DNA of 64,000 nt from assembly GCA_023412915.1 (NCBI GenBank), contig JAEZRE010000001.1:91151-155150 (forward strand). Reading direction: 5' to 3'. Below are positions 41,679 to 50,634 of this stretch, piece after piece. The notes beneath the pieces are model-generated. The model had not been told where the DNA came from. It did not search any database and was given only the letters and a program-made list of their open reading frames with translations. The position numbers and the translations under genes are program-made. Numbering within the stretch: position 1 is the first letter of the stretch; each line of letters begins with the position of its first letter. The DNA comes from Bacillota bacterium (lineage in GTDB: Bacteria; Bacillota; Clostridia; Acetivibrionales; DTU013).

Positions 41679-43064
41679 ATGAGAAAAGAGTATTTGAAAA
41701 TCGATAAGGCTGAAGGGCCGCTCATCGTGCTATCCGGCGTAAAGGAGGCGTCCTACGGGGAAATGGTCTCCATAAGGATCGACGGTGAGGAGACCCGTAT
41801 AGGCAAGATAATAAAAATAGACGGCGGAAATGTGATCGTTCAGGTATTCGAGGGAACGTCGGGCATTTCGACACGCAACGCCGCCGTAAGCTTCAACGGT
41901 GAACCGATGTCGATCCCCCTGTCGCCTGAGATCCTGGGAAGGACCTTCAACGGTCTGGGCGAACCCATAGACGGCGCATACCAGATCATTTCGCCGTACA
42001 AACAAAACATTAACGGCCGGCCGATCAACCCGGTGGCGCGCAAGTACCCCAGAAACTTCATACAGACAGGAATTTCTTCGATAGATGCGCTGATGACGCT
42101 CATAAGAGGCCAGAAGCTGCCGATATTCTCAGGCAACGGCATTGCCCACAACGAGCTTGCCGTTCAGATCGTCAGGCAGGCAAAAATAGAAGGCGCAAAC
42201 AGCGAGAACTTTGCCGTCGTCTTCGGAGCGATGGGCGTCAGGCATGATGACGCGGATTATTTTATCAAATGCTTCCAGACGTCGGGCGTTCTCGATCATG
42301 TGGTCATGTACATCAATACCGCGGACGCCCCGATCGTCGAAAGGATCTCAACGCCCAGGTGCGCCATGACCGCCGCCGAATATCTTGCCTTCAAGCTCGA
42401 CATGCATGTGCTTGTCATTTTGACGGATATGACAAGCTACGCGGAAGCGCTGCGCGAGATCTCTTCGGCAAAGGAAGAGGTGCCTTCGCGCAAAGGCTAC
42501 CCGGGTTATCTGTACAGCGACCTTTCGACGATTTATGAGAGAGCCGGCATGCTGAAAGGCAAGGAAGGCTCGATCACGCTCATCCCGATACTGACCATGC
42601 CCAATGACGATATAACCCATCCCATCCCGGACCTCACAGGCTTCATCACGGAAGGGCAGATCGTCCTTAACCGTGAATTCAACCAGAAGGGCATTTATCC
42701 TCCCATCGACATACTTCCATCGCTCTCGAGACTTATGAAGGACGGGATAGGCGCGGATTACACGAGAGAGGATCATTCGGATCTGTCCAGCCAGCTTTTC
42801 GCCTCCTATTCGCGCGTACAGGACGTGCGTTCACTGTCGCAGATAATAGGCGAGGACGATCTTAGCGACCTGGATAAACTCTACCTTAAGTTCGGCCGCG
42901 AGCTCGAGGGCAGATTCATTTCACAGGGCGGCGCGGAAAACAGGAGCATCACCGAGACGTTGGAATTGGGCTGGGAGATCCTTTCGGTACTGCCGGAAAA
43001 CGAGCTCGACCGTGTACAGCCCGAAATGCTGCGAAAATACTATAAGCATGGCGGTGGGAAATAG
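41679..43064 (+). CDS. atpB: V-type ATPase regulatory subunit B
   Basis: Non-catalytic nucleotide-binding subunit of 461 residues. It lacks a P-loop, as expected (FSGNGIAHNELAVQIVRQAK in its place), and has the conserved TDMTSYAEALREISSAKEEV and PSRKGYPGYLYSDL segments. GTGAGGT at 41664-41670 sets the ATG at 41679; the frame is open to 41664. The ribosome site lies only 14 bp beyond the end of the palindromic element. Confidence 0.97.
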   Translation: MRKEYLKIDKAEGPLIVLSGVKEASYGEMVSIRIDGEETRIGKIIKIDGGNVIVQVFEGTSGISTRNAAVSFNGEPMSIPLSPEILGRTFNGLGEPIDGAYQIISPYKQNINGRPINPVARKYPRNFIQTGISSIDALMTLIRGQKLPIFSGNGIAHNELAVQIVRQAKIEGANSENFAVVFGAMGVRHDDADYFIKCFQTSGVLDHVVMYINTADAPIVERISTPRCAMTAAEYLAFKLDMHVLVILTDMTSYAEALREISSAKEEVPSRKGYPGYLYSDLSTIYERAGMLKGKEGSITLIPILTMPNDDITHPIPDLTGFITEGQIVLNREFNQKGIYPPIDILPSLSRLMKDGIGADYTREDHSDLSSQLFASYSRVQDVRSLSQIIGEDDLSDLDKLYLKFGRELEGRFISQGGAENRSITETLELGWEILSVLPENELDRVQPEMLRKYYKHGGGK

Positions 43065-43065
43065 T

Positions 43066-43689
43066 ATGGCAGAGCAGGTAGCGCCTACAAAATCGAACCT
43101 TATGAAGGCCAGGGCTTCATTGGCGCTTTCACAGAGCGGTTATGAGCTGCTGGACAAAAAGAGGAATGTCCTCATCAAGGAAATGCTGGACATGGTCGAC
43201 AGGGCCAAAAGTATCCAGGAGGAGATCTATTCGGTCATTTCCGAGGCTTACCGCGCGCTGCAGGCCGCGAATATAACAATGGGGATAAAGAACGTGGAGG
43301 ATATGGCCTACAGTATCCCGAACGACGAAGCTTTCGAGGTATTGCTGAAAAGCGTCATGGGCGTCGACATCCCTGTAATGAAATACAGGAAGCGTGAAAT
43401 AGTGCCTTCGTACGGCCTTATCAATACCAACATATCTCTCGATACCGCCAGGCAGAAGTTCAACGAAGTCCGCTACAGGATTTACGATCTTGCCGAAGTG
43501 GAAAATTCGATATTCAAGCTCGCAAAGGAAATTGAGAAGACGAATAAGAGGACGAACGCCCTCGAACATATACAGATCCCCAAGTACAAGGAACAGGTGA
43601 AGTATATACAGGAGGTCCTCGAAGAAAAGGAACGCGAAGACTTCTTCAGGCTCAAGAAGGTAAAGAAGAAAATCAGGCGCGTAGAGTAA
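43066..43689 (+). CDS. atpD: V-type ATPase subunit D (central shaft)
   Basis: Rotating central-shaft subunit of 207 residues, predominantly a coiled coil at both termini (PTKSNLMKARASLALSQSGY; RTNALEHIQIPKYKEQVKYI), matching the family in length and motifs. The start at 43066 directly follows the B stop (43062-43064). The frame extends upstream inside B. Last gene of the operon. Confidence 0.94.
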   Translation: MAEQVAPTKSNLMKARASLALSQSGYELLDKKRNVLIKEMLDMVDRAKSIQEEIYSVISEAYRALQAANITMGIKNVEDMAYSIPNDEAFEVLLKSVMGVDIPVMKYRKREIVPSYGLINTNISLDTARQKFNEVRYRIYDLAEVENSIFKLAKEIEKTNKRTNALEHIQIPKYKEQVKYIQEVLEEKEREDFFRLKKVKKKIRRVE

Positions 43690-43705
43690 GCGCCGTTATG
43701 TCAAG

Positions 43706-43723
43706 CAAGCTGGAACCAGCTTG
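43706..43723 (+). terminator. Hairpin after the V-ATPase operon
   Basis: CAAGCTGG-AA-CCAGCTTG is a perfect 8-bp inverted repeat 16 bp after the subunit D stop. No T tract follows, so termination is uncertain. Confidence 0.4.
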
Positions 43724-43816
43724 TTGAATAAGCTCTTAGATCCGCCTGTCAGCCTGCACATCCAATATAAGCAAATCTAAAAATCGCTAACTTCATATCT
43801 AAAATATATTTAAATT

Positions 43817-43859
43817 TAGCTAATTTTGTGTTGTACAATAGCACAATTTTAGCTATAAT
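43817..43859 (+). promoter_or_regulatory. Promoter overlapped by a 14-bp-arm dyad
   Basis: The promoter is TTGTAC (43831-43836), 17-bp spacer, TATAAT (43854-43859). The arms TAGCTAATTTTGTG (43817-43830) and CACAATTTTAGCTA (43842-43855) are inverted repeats matching at 12 of 14 positions around an 11-nt centre that contains TTGTACAA. A protein bound here would cover -35 and -10. It precedes the Phd-Uma2 fusion gene, consistent with autoregulation by the antitoxin-like domain. Confidence 0.7.
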
Positions 43860-43892
43860 ATTGGTGGAAATTGTAAAATCAGGAGGTTTCCC

Positions 43893-44612
43893 ATGGTTAT
43901 AACGACCACCGATATACAGAACAATTTCGGTAAATACCTCAAACTGGCTGAGTATGAGGATGTTATCATAACGAAGAACGGAAAGAAAAAGGCCAGGCTA
44001 TCCATTTTCAAGGAGGAAGAGGAGCAGTGGGCCTTCCGTGAACTGGCGCCCGATTATGCCGCCACTAATGTAAAAGTATCATATGAGGAGTTTCTCAAAC
44101 TGACTGAGGAAAGCGAACACAGGTATGAATTGATCGACGGCGAGGTCTATTTCCTTGCGTCGCCGCTTTACCCGCATCAGAAGGCGGTCAAGGAAATATT
44201 GACTGAATTCGTCAGCTGGTTCCGGGACAAGAAATGCGAACCACTGGCTGCGCCATTTGACGTTACTCTTATTAAGAGCGAAAAGAATATCTGTGTTGTA
44301 CAGCCCGACATACTGGTCATTTGCGACAGGGAGAAGATCGATAAAAAGGGAAAGTATACGGGTGTGCCTTCTCTTGTCGTCGAGGTGCTGTCGGAAGCCA
44401 CCAACAACAAGGACAACACCGTAAAGCTCCAGCTGTATATGTCTGCGGGAATACAGGAATACTGGCTTGTAAATACAAAAGACAGGGAGATTTATATTTA
44501 TGTCTTCGAAAATAAGGGGTTCTCACGCATGTTGAGCTTCGGAAAAGGCAAACGCGCCGAGTCGCAGTATTTCAAAGGCTTGGGAGTCGATCTAAAAAGG
44601 GTTTTTGCTTGA
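43893..44612 (+). CDS. Fusion of Phd/YefM-type antitoxin domain and Uma2-family (DUF820) nuclease domain
   Basis: Protein of 239 residues. Residues 1-45 (MVITTTDIQNNFGKYLKLAE, VIITKNGKKKARL) read as a Phd/YefM DNA-binding antitoxin domain. Residues 68-239 form a Uma2 domain of the PD-(D/E)xK nuclease superfamily: YELIDGEVYFLASP, the acidic residues in VQPDILVICD and VVEVLSEAT, and KLQLYMSAGIQEYWLVN. AGGAGG precedes the ATG. The canonical lysine is not obvious, as in many Uma2 proteins. The function of Uma2 proteins is poorly known. The promoter dyad suggests the N-terminal domain represses its own gene. Confidence 0.8.
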   Translation: MVITTTDIQNNFGKYLKLAEYEDVIITKNGKKKARLSIFKEEEEQWAFRELAPDYAATNVKVSYEEFLKLTEESEHRYELIDGEVYFLASPLYPHQKAVKEILTEFVSWFRDKKCEPLAAPFDVTLIKSEKNICVVQPDILVICDREKIDKKGKYTGVPSLVVEVLSEATNNKDNTVKLQLYMSAGIQEYWLVNTKDREIYIYVFENKGFSRMLSFGKGKRAESQYFKGLGVDLKRVFA

Positions 44613-44758
44613 GGTGCTTTATATAATAGTTTTAACGTGAGAGTATATGTGCAGGCGCCTTCGTGCGGGATTCTTTGCGGGATTCTGCGTACGCGGGCTG
44701 CCGCCGGAATATAATGGTTAATATTTGATGACCCTGTGGATGAATCGAAAAATAATAG

Positions 44759-44764
44759 TATAAT
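44759..44764 (+). promoter_or_regulatory. Possible -10 box before the deacetylase gene
   Basis: TATAAT at 44759-44764 lies 70 bp before the deacetylase start, without a good -35 (nearest GTGGAT at 17 bp). The 44613-44833 gap is otherwise featureless. Confidence 0.3.
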
Positions 44765-44833
44765 ATTTGTATGGCTATTTGGTATGGCTATAACGGACGA
44801 AATAGCTCCAACACGTATGAATCAAGGAGATGC

Positions 44834-45637
44834 ATGAAAATGGACATATCCTTCAGCTTCTATCCAGGCGGAAAGAAAAAAGCGCTGACTATGAGCTATG
44901 ACGACGGCCAGATCCACGACAGGAGGCTTGTCGGGATATTCAACAAATACGGCATTAAGGGCACATTCCACCTGAACTCGGGAAAATTTGACCAGGACTC
45001 CTTTGTCAAAGCCTCCGAAGTCAAGGAGCTTTACAAGGGACATGAGATCTCTTCACATACATTGACGCATCCTTTTATGACAATGATCACCGGAGAAATG
45101 AACATTTCAGAGGTGATAGAGGACAGGAAGCGCCTTGAAGCTATCGCCGGATACCCCGTTCGCGGCATGTCATATCCCTTCGGAGCATATGACGAAGCAG
45201 TAATTGGCTTGCTGCCCGCGCTGGGGATCGAATATTCGAGGACCGTTAATTCCCACGGAAGCTTCCGGCTCCCCGATAACTTCCTGACCTGGCATCCCAC
45301 ATGCCATCACGACAACAAGCTGCTCGAGAAATTAAGGGACTTCCAAAACCAGCCCGGATGGTCGCATATGCCGCTGTTCTATGTCTGGGGTCACAGCTAT
45401 GAATTTGACAGAAATAAAAACTGGGAGCTTATCGAGGAATTCTGCAAAACGGCTTCAGGTGATGAGTCCGTCTGGTATGCGACCAACATTGAAATAATGG
45501 ATTACATCAAGGCCATGAAGGGCCTGAGGTTCAGCGCCGACAGAAAGCTCGTGGGCAATCCGTCCGCCACAACCGTTTGGATAGGCGTGGATGGCGAGGC
45601 TGTTGCAGTCGAACCCGGTACGACAAAAACGTTATGA
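44834..45637 (+). CDS. Polysaccharide deacetylase (CE4/NodB-like), cytoplasmic
   Basis: NodB-fold hydrolase of 267 residues. Motif 1 reads MSYDDG (usually TFDDG) and supplies the catalytic Asp and metal Asp; motif 2 is SSHTLTHPFM with both metal histidines; motif 3 is MSYPFGAYD. There is no signal peptide or TM helix, so it is not an obvious cell-wall enzyme and may act on a small amide or an intracellular glycan. AAGGAG at 44824-44829 could serve the ATG at 44834 or at 44840. The next gene begins 224 bp later. Confidence 0.85.
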   Translation: MKMDISFSFYPGGKKKALTMSYDDGQIHDRRLVGIFNKYGIKGTFHLNSGKFDQDSFVKASEVKELYKGHEISSHTLTHPFMTMITGEMNISEVIEDRKRLEAIAGYPVRGMSYPFGAYDEAVIGLLPALGIEYSRTVNSHGSFRLPDNFLTWHPTCHHDNKLLEKLRDFQNQPGWSHMPLFYVWGHSYEFDRNKNWELIEEFCKTASGDESVWYATNIEIMDYIKAMKGLRFSADRKLVGNPSATTVWIGVDGEAVAVEPGTTKTL

Positions 45638-45861
45638 TAGCTTTCGGTATTTTAGGTTCGGGCTGAGACGCGAATTCTATCTGCGCAACGCAAGGGCGAT
45701 GCTTGGCAGGTTCGCGGTCGGCGGCCTGGTGACAGGAACCGGATTTTTAAGGAAATGTAGTGGTGCTGCCGAATACTGTCTGGTATTATATTTTAAGCAT
45801 ATGAAAATATATCGTGTAAAAACTAAAGTTAAAGTGTTCATAATCACAGGGAGAAACATTT

Positions 45862-48800
45862 ATGGCTGAAAGCAGGATAATGCGCCGGTTATTAAAGACA
45901 GCGGCGGTAATAGGAATTTTGGCGGCATATATAGCCGCGGCCGGTTTTATTTCGCCTGCAAAACAACCTTATTCCATCAGCATAGCAGTCCTTTATTCGG
46001 GCTCCTCCGGGTCATACCATGCTACGCTGCAGCATTTCAGCCAGCCTGAGCTGATGAATCTTGCCGTTGCCGCTGTGGATGCGGATAAAATGTCCCCGGG
46101 CGGACTTAAGGGCTATGATATCGTATACCCCGACGCTTCTGTCAGAAACTCCAAAAACAGCGCGGCCATAAAACAACAGATCATGGAGTACGCGTCTGCC
46201 GGCGGCGCAGTCATGTTGGAAAACAGCTTTTACAACTGGTTTCCGAAGAATTTTCTAGGAGCGGCTTCCTTTAAAAAGACGGCCGGCCTTCCGGCAAAGC
46301 TCGATCTGCCGGAGGTCAGGTATGATCTGAAAAATGTCCAGAAGCTTATCGGCGATTTTTACACAAACTATAAGAAACTGAGGAATCCCGGAATAATCAA
46401 AAGTTATGATTATGGCATGGGAATGGTCGCATCGACTGCTGTACCCATTATCAAATCCGGCGCCGTTTCTTTATATACGCTCAACAATTACGGAAAAGGC
46501 CATGTCTTCTTCACGAACCCTCTTTTGCCGAATGCCGCCTATATCACCGGTTTCGACCTTAAAGCCGCGTCAAAGGACCAGAAATATTTCAACAATATGG
46601 CCTGTGCTGCGGATCAGATGCTGGGCAGCGAATTCGCCGCTTTCATATCAAAACAGCAATACGGCATTGCAATGAAAAGGGTGTACGGTCCTTACGGCCG
46701 GCCGGCAGCGGCTTGGCAGAACCATTTCGAGGTACTCTCGGCCATCCCCGGAGGTTCCTTGCAAAAGTGGACTGAAATAGCGCGGCAATATGACGAGATA
46801 CCGTCATATTCGATCGCCCGCGGCGCGTATGAGTGGAACGTCAGGTACGAAAGCGTGGTGTACCATTTAAACAGGGATAAAGCGAATGGTTTGAAATATG
46901 TCACGGAGGAGAGCGAAGGCTTTTATGAAGCGGGTAGGCATCCGGTAGTCGATGGGACCTGGCTCACTCAGAAAAAGAGCGGCAGCACGAGCACCTTTTT
47001 TGTGAACATCGGGGACGTGCCCGACCGTGCGTATCCTTATGTGAAGGATATAGACGGCGACAATGTCGCGGATATCGTGTCGGGCAGTGCCGACGGCACC
47101 TTCTATTACTACAGGGGGCAGAGCAAGGGAGAGGATTGGATACTCGGCCAGGCGGAAAAGCTTATGGATCCGGACGGCGGGGTACTTAAGGCAGCGGGCT
47201 TTTCAGCGCCGGTAATGTATGATGTGGACGGCGACGGGAGCAGCGATCTGATAACGGGCTGTGAAAATGGCAAAATATATTGGTTTGCAAACAATGGCAG
47301 CTTTCATTTCATTCCAAAAGGCGAGCTGGTGAAACCGGCCGTCGGTGCGAGGCTTTCAGCCCCCGAAATAGGCGATATTGACGGAGACCGTATCGCGGAC
47401 CTCGTTGTCGGCTTAAAAAACGGGAGCTTATACGCTTACAAAGGTAAAATGAACGGAAAACAGTTGGTTTTCGATGCCGGAAAGCAGTTGAAGGACGGGA
47501 ATGGAAAGACCCTGAGCGCAGGCGCCAACGCGGCTCCGAGACTCGTCGACCTCGACGGTAACGGCGTTGCCGATCTTGCTGTGGGAAACTACGACGGCTA
47601 TGTAAGAAAATTTATCAAAGCCGGTCAGGCTTTTGAGGATGCGGGCTACTTCGATGAAGACAACCTTAATTACCTGGGCAACAGGCATATCAAAAACGGA
47701 AACAATGCTGTGCCCTCATTCATCGATATCAACGGCGACGGCAAGAAGGACATGATAGTGGGAATGCTCGAATTCGGCATGGCCGTGCCCATAGATTCCA
47801 AATGGTTTCCCTATAAGAATGAGCTTGCCGATGCGATAAGCTATTTGAAGGAAAACTATGTGAGCATCGAGCCCCACATGTATTCTAACCGCTACAAGGC
47901 TTCGGGCATGGAGCAGCGCGACCTTGCGATGCATAAGGACGCCTTCGCGGCTCTGGGCATTTCCTGGGAAAACACAGGCGCGAACCAGCACACCTGGAGG
48001 ATCAATAACATCGATCCGACCCAGACGCTTTACAATGAATATAAATCCGGGCTCTCCTGGAATTTCGGCTTCGAAGTTCCCAACAGCCTTATGGATCCTT
48101 CATACGGCGCTGAAACTGTGTGGAGCATCCCATTCTATATGGTAAGAGGCGGGCAGCAGACAGGGATGATGCTTTTCAGCCCGTCGCCGGCGCTCGAGAG
48201 CCTGAAATCGTTATACAGCTATACCGCCGCGTGGGACATGCCCGTGAGCTACTATTTGCACGTTGAATACGACGCCATGCGCAATCCGGGCAAGCTTGAG
48301 CAATTGGCACAATTTATGGATGAGTTCAGGGACGCCAACGATTATAACTTCATGACGGAAGAGCAAATGGCAAAGACCTTTGCCGCGGCTCTGAATGCAA
48401 AAGTAAAAGTGACGGAGAATCCTTTCAAAAAGCTTCTCAACTCAATAGAAAATCAACTTAGGACACCGCAGCAGCTCGATATCACACTGAACGCCGAGGT
48501 TGCAATGGATCAACGGAAGCTGCTGGATGGGCCGTACAGGGATACGGCGGGCATAAAGGTGGAAGTCGGCGAAAAATACCTCATGTCCGGGCTCGAAACG
48601 GATGCCGATATCTATATGAGAAGGGGCAACGATCTGTATATCGGTTTGAACAGGCCGGTCAGGCTATTTGCCTCAAAGACCGGGGAGCAAAGGGCTCATG
48701 TAGTCCGTGTCAACCTGCCTGTAAATATAGTGGAGTCGGACGGCGGCATGAGGATCAGCTTCCTGGATGGCGGGCTTCAGCAGCTCAAGCTTTACGTGCC

Positions 48801-48918
48801 GGATAACAAGCTCACGGTAGGAAACAGAGAATGGGATGTTAAAGAAGCCGGAGCGGGCATGTATGTATTGACGCGTTTCGGCGGACCGGCGGAGCTCGAG
48901 CTGGGTTTCGGGAAGTAA
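45862..48918 (+). CDS. Large exported FG-GAP/VCBS-repeat protein
   Basis: Protein of 1018 residues with an N-terminal basic region and hydrophobic helix (LLKTAAVIGILAAYIAAAGFI) acting as a signal or membrane anchor; there is no lipobox. Residues about 35-270 resemble a Rossmann/glutamine-amidotransferase-like domain (SIAVLYSG, ASAGGAVMLENSF). Residues about 396-640 hold five FG-GAP type repeats with calcium-binding loops: DIDGDNVAD, DVDGDGSSD, DIDGDRIAD, DLDGNGVAD, DINGDGKKD. The C-terminal 370 residues are not recognised. It is likely an extracellular glycan-binding or -processing protein; it precedes O-acetylation genes. GGGAG sets the start. Confidence 0.8.
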   Translation: MAESRIMRRLLKTAAVIGILAAYIAAAGFISPAKQPYSISIAVLYSGSSGSYHATLQHFSQPELMNLAVAAVDADKMSPGGLKGYDIVYPDASVRNSKNSAAIKQQIMEYASAGGAVMLENSFYNWFPKNFLGAASFKKTAGLPAKLDLPEVRYDLKNVQKLIGDFYTNYKKLRNPGIIKSYDYGMGMVASTAVPIIKSGAVSLYTLNNYGKGHVFFTNPLLPNAAYITGFDLKAASKDQKYFNNMACAADQMLGSEFAAFISKQQYGIAMKRVYGPYGRPAAAWQNHFEVLSAIPGGSLQKWTEIARQYDEIPSYSIARGAYEWNVRYESVVYHLNRDKANGLKYVTEESEGFYEAGRHPVVDGTWLTQKKSGSTSTFFVNIGDVPDRAYPYVKDIDGDNVADIVSGSADGTFYYYRGQSKGEDWILGQAEKLMDPDGGVLKAAGFSAPVMYDVDGDGSSDLITGCENGKIYWFANNGSFHFIPKGELVKPAVGARLSAPEIGDIDGDRIADLVVGLKNGSLYAYKGKMNGKQLVFDAGKQLKDGNGKTLSAGANAAPRLVDLDGNGVADLAVGNYDGYVRKFIKAGQAFEDAGYFDEDNLNYLGNRHIKNGNNAVPSFIDINGDGKKDMIVGMLEFGMAVPIDSKWFPYKNELADAISYLKENYVSIEPHMYSNRYKASGMEQRDLAMHKDAFAALGISWENTGANQHTWRINNIDPTQTLYNEYKSGLSWNFGFEVPNSLMDPSYGAETVWSIPFYMVRGGQQTGMMLFSPSPALESLKSLYSYTAAWDMPVSYYLHVEYDAMRNPGKLEQLAQFMDEFRDANDYNFMTEEQMAKTFAAALNAKVKVTENPFKKLLNSIENQLRTPQQLDITLNAEVAMDQRKLLDGPYRDTAGIKVEVGEKYLMSGLETDADIYMRRGNDLYIGLNRPVRLFASKTGEQRAHVVRVNLPVNIVESDGGMRISFLDGGLQQLKLYVPDNKLTVGNREWDVKEAGAGMYVLTRFGGPAELELGFGK

Positions 48919-48939
48919 AGCCATTGGCGTATATGTCGA

Positions 48940-49075
48940 TGGCGGTGATGCCGTCGATATGTCTGTGCTGTCGTTACTGTTGAAGTCTGTGCTATCGGTG
49001 TTACCATCGACGTCAGTGCTGCTGTCGTTGCTGCTGATGTAGGTGCCGCCGTCGATGTAAGTGCTGTTGTCGTCG
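48940..49075. repeat. Degenerate 9-bp-period repeat tract
   Basis: Blocks such as GATGTAGGT-GCCGCCGTC (49036-49053) and GATGTAAGT-GCTGTTGTC (49054-49071), with GACGTCAGT-GCTGCTGTC at 49009-49026, form a codon-length periodic tract in the 261-bp gap between the FG-GAP and MBOAT genes. It would encode Ala/Val/Asp or Ala/Thr/Ser runs, but no credible gene contains it. Confidence 0.6.
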
Positions 49076-49179
49076 CCAGGGGCCGTTTTAATTGCATTTT
49101 AAACTGCTTCGTATTGAACCTGAAAATATAATGGACTATAATTCACGTCATAACAATAGTTTTTGGACAGGGTGCCGGA

Positions 49180-50634
49180 ATGATATTCAATTCGCTTCAA
49201 TATGCATTATTTTTGTTCCTGGTAGTCATACTCTATTTCGTTCTGCCTCAAAAGGCCAGGTGGGTCTTTTTACTGGCGGCCAGCTATTTCTTCTATATGA
49301 GCTGGGATCCTAGGTATGCACTGCTGCTGCTGTTTTCGACCGTTATTACATATTTTGCAGCATTATTGGTGCGCAAGGCGCAAGCTTACAGACAAAAAGT
49401 GTTCTGGCTGGTGGCCTGCCTTATAGTCAATCTCGGAATATTATTCGTTTTCAAATATTTCAACTTCTTCAACGAAACGCTGGCGGATGTCATCCGGCTT
49501 TTAGGGGTACAGTACCAGCCGCCTGCGCTGTCGCTCGTGCTGCCTGTCGGCATCTCGTTTTACACGTTCCAGACCCTGGGCTACCTGATAGATGTTTATA
49601 AGGGGAAATCGGAGCCTGAAAGGAATTTCGGAAAGTACGCGCTGTTTGTTTCCTTTTTTCCGCAGATAGCAGCCGGACCGATAGGACGGTTCGAAAGCCT
49701 GAGGCCGCAGCTCGATTCAAAGCACCCGTTCGATACCGGGAGAATCAGGAGCGGGCTTTTGTTGATAGGACAGGGGCTGGTAAAAAAGCTTGTCATCGCG
49801 GACCGCCTGGCCGTCCTGGTAAACGCCGTCTATGATTCGCCTGCCGACCATAATGGGATACACTTCGCGATTGCCACTGTTTTTTTCTCCATCCAGATAT
49901 ATTGCGACTTCAGCGGCTATACCGATATTGCCATCGGCAGCGCAAGACTCCTCGGAATAAACCTTATGGAGAACTTCAGAAGGCCGTACCTCGGTACGTC
50001 GGTTGCAGGCTTCTGGAAGAGATGGCACATATCGCTCACCTCGTGGTTCAGAGACTATCTGTATATACCCCTTGGCGGTAACAGGAAAAGGCACCTGACA
50101 AACATCCTTATAGTGTTTCTTGCCAGCGGTCTTTGGCACGGCGCCAGCCTCACCTTTGTAATATGGGGCTTCCTGAACGGTATTTATCAGGTTCTGGGGA
50201 TCGTGACAAGGAAATACACGGACAAGGTCAAGTCCCTGCTCAAAATAAGCGACTCATCGGTATTGTTCATCAATTTCAAAAGGCTTACGACCTTCGCGCT
50301 GATAGCGTTTTCCTGGATATTCTTCCGGGCCGCCAGCTTCGGTGATCTGAAGCTCATACTGACAAGGCTTTTCACCTGGAACGCCTCGTTCTTTGCAAAT
50401 TTCAATACAAAAAGGCTCGGCATGCAGAAGTCCGAGCTTGTAGTATCGTTCATAGCCGTTGTCCTTCTGGCGGTTTATGAGCTAATACAGGAAAAGCTCT
50501 CTGTCGGCGCAGTATTGAGGCGCAGACCGGTTGTAATAAGGTGGGCCGTCTATTTGGCGGTCATAGCGGTTATTATTTTATTCGGAGTGTACGGTGATGC
50601 GAACAGCACGCAATTTATCTACTTCAAATTTTGA
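49180..50634 (+). CDS. MBOAT-family O-acyltransferase (AlgI-like)
   Basis: Polytopic membrane protein of 484 residues with about eleven helices. Family signatures are VGISFYTFQTLGYLIDVYKG, FPQIAAGPIGRF, GYTDIAIGSARLLG, FWKRWHISLTSWFRDYLYIP and the catalytic His320 in LWHGASLTFVIWG. Such proteins move acyl groups across the membrane for O-acetylation of exported polysaccharide (alginate, cellulose, teichoic acid). The downstream gene overlaps its end and supplies a partner SGNH-type protein. The ribosome site is weak (ACAGGG). Confidence 0.93.
   Translation: MIFNSLQYALFLFLVVILYFVLPQKARWVFLLAASYFFYMSWDPRYALLLLFSTVITYFAALLVRKAQAYRQKVFWLVACLIVNLGILFVFKYFNFFNETLADVIRLLGVQYQPPALSLVLPVGISFYTFQTLGYLIDVYKGKSEPERNFGKYALFVSFFPQIAAGPIGRFESLRPQLDSKHPFDTGRIRSGLLLIGQGLVKKLVIADRLAVLVNAVYDSPADHNGIHFAIATVFFSIQIYCDFSGYTDIAIGSARLLGINLMENFRRPYLGTSVAGFWKRWHISLTSWFRDYLYIPLGGNRKRHLTNILIVFLASGLWHGASLTFVIWGFLNGIYQVLGIVTRKYTDKVKSLLKISDSSVLFINFKRLTTFALIAFSWIFFRAASFGDLKLILTRLFTWNASFFANFNTKRLGMQKSELVVSFIAVVLLAVYELIQEKLSVGAVLRRRPVVIRWAVYLAVIAVIILFGVYGDANSTQFIYFKF

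Noticed and set aside
34637..43689. F-type rather than V-type ATPase
   Set aside because: Subunits C, D, E, F, I and a large A subunit with the V-type insert are present; no F-type delta, epsilon or a subunits are seen.
45591..45869. Small + ORF between the deacetylase and FG-GAP genes
   Set aside because: It overlaps the end of the deacetylase in another frame, has no ribosome site, and has an unlikely Arg/Tyr/Phe-rich composition.
48792..49097. Minus-strand Ala/Thr/Ser-rich ORF across the 9-bp repeat tract
   Set aside because: Its composition simply reflects the repeat; it overlaps the end of the FG-GAP gene and has no start signal.
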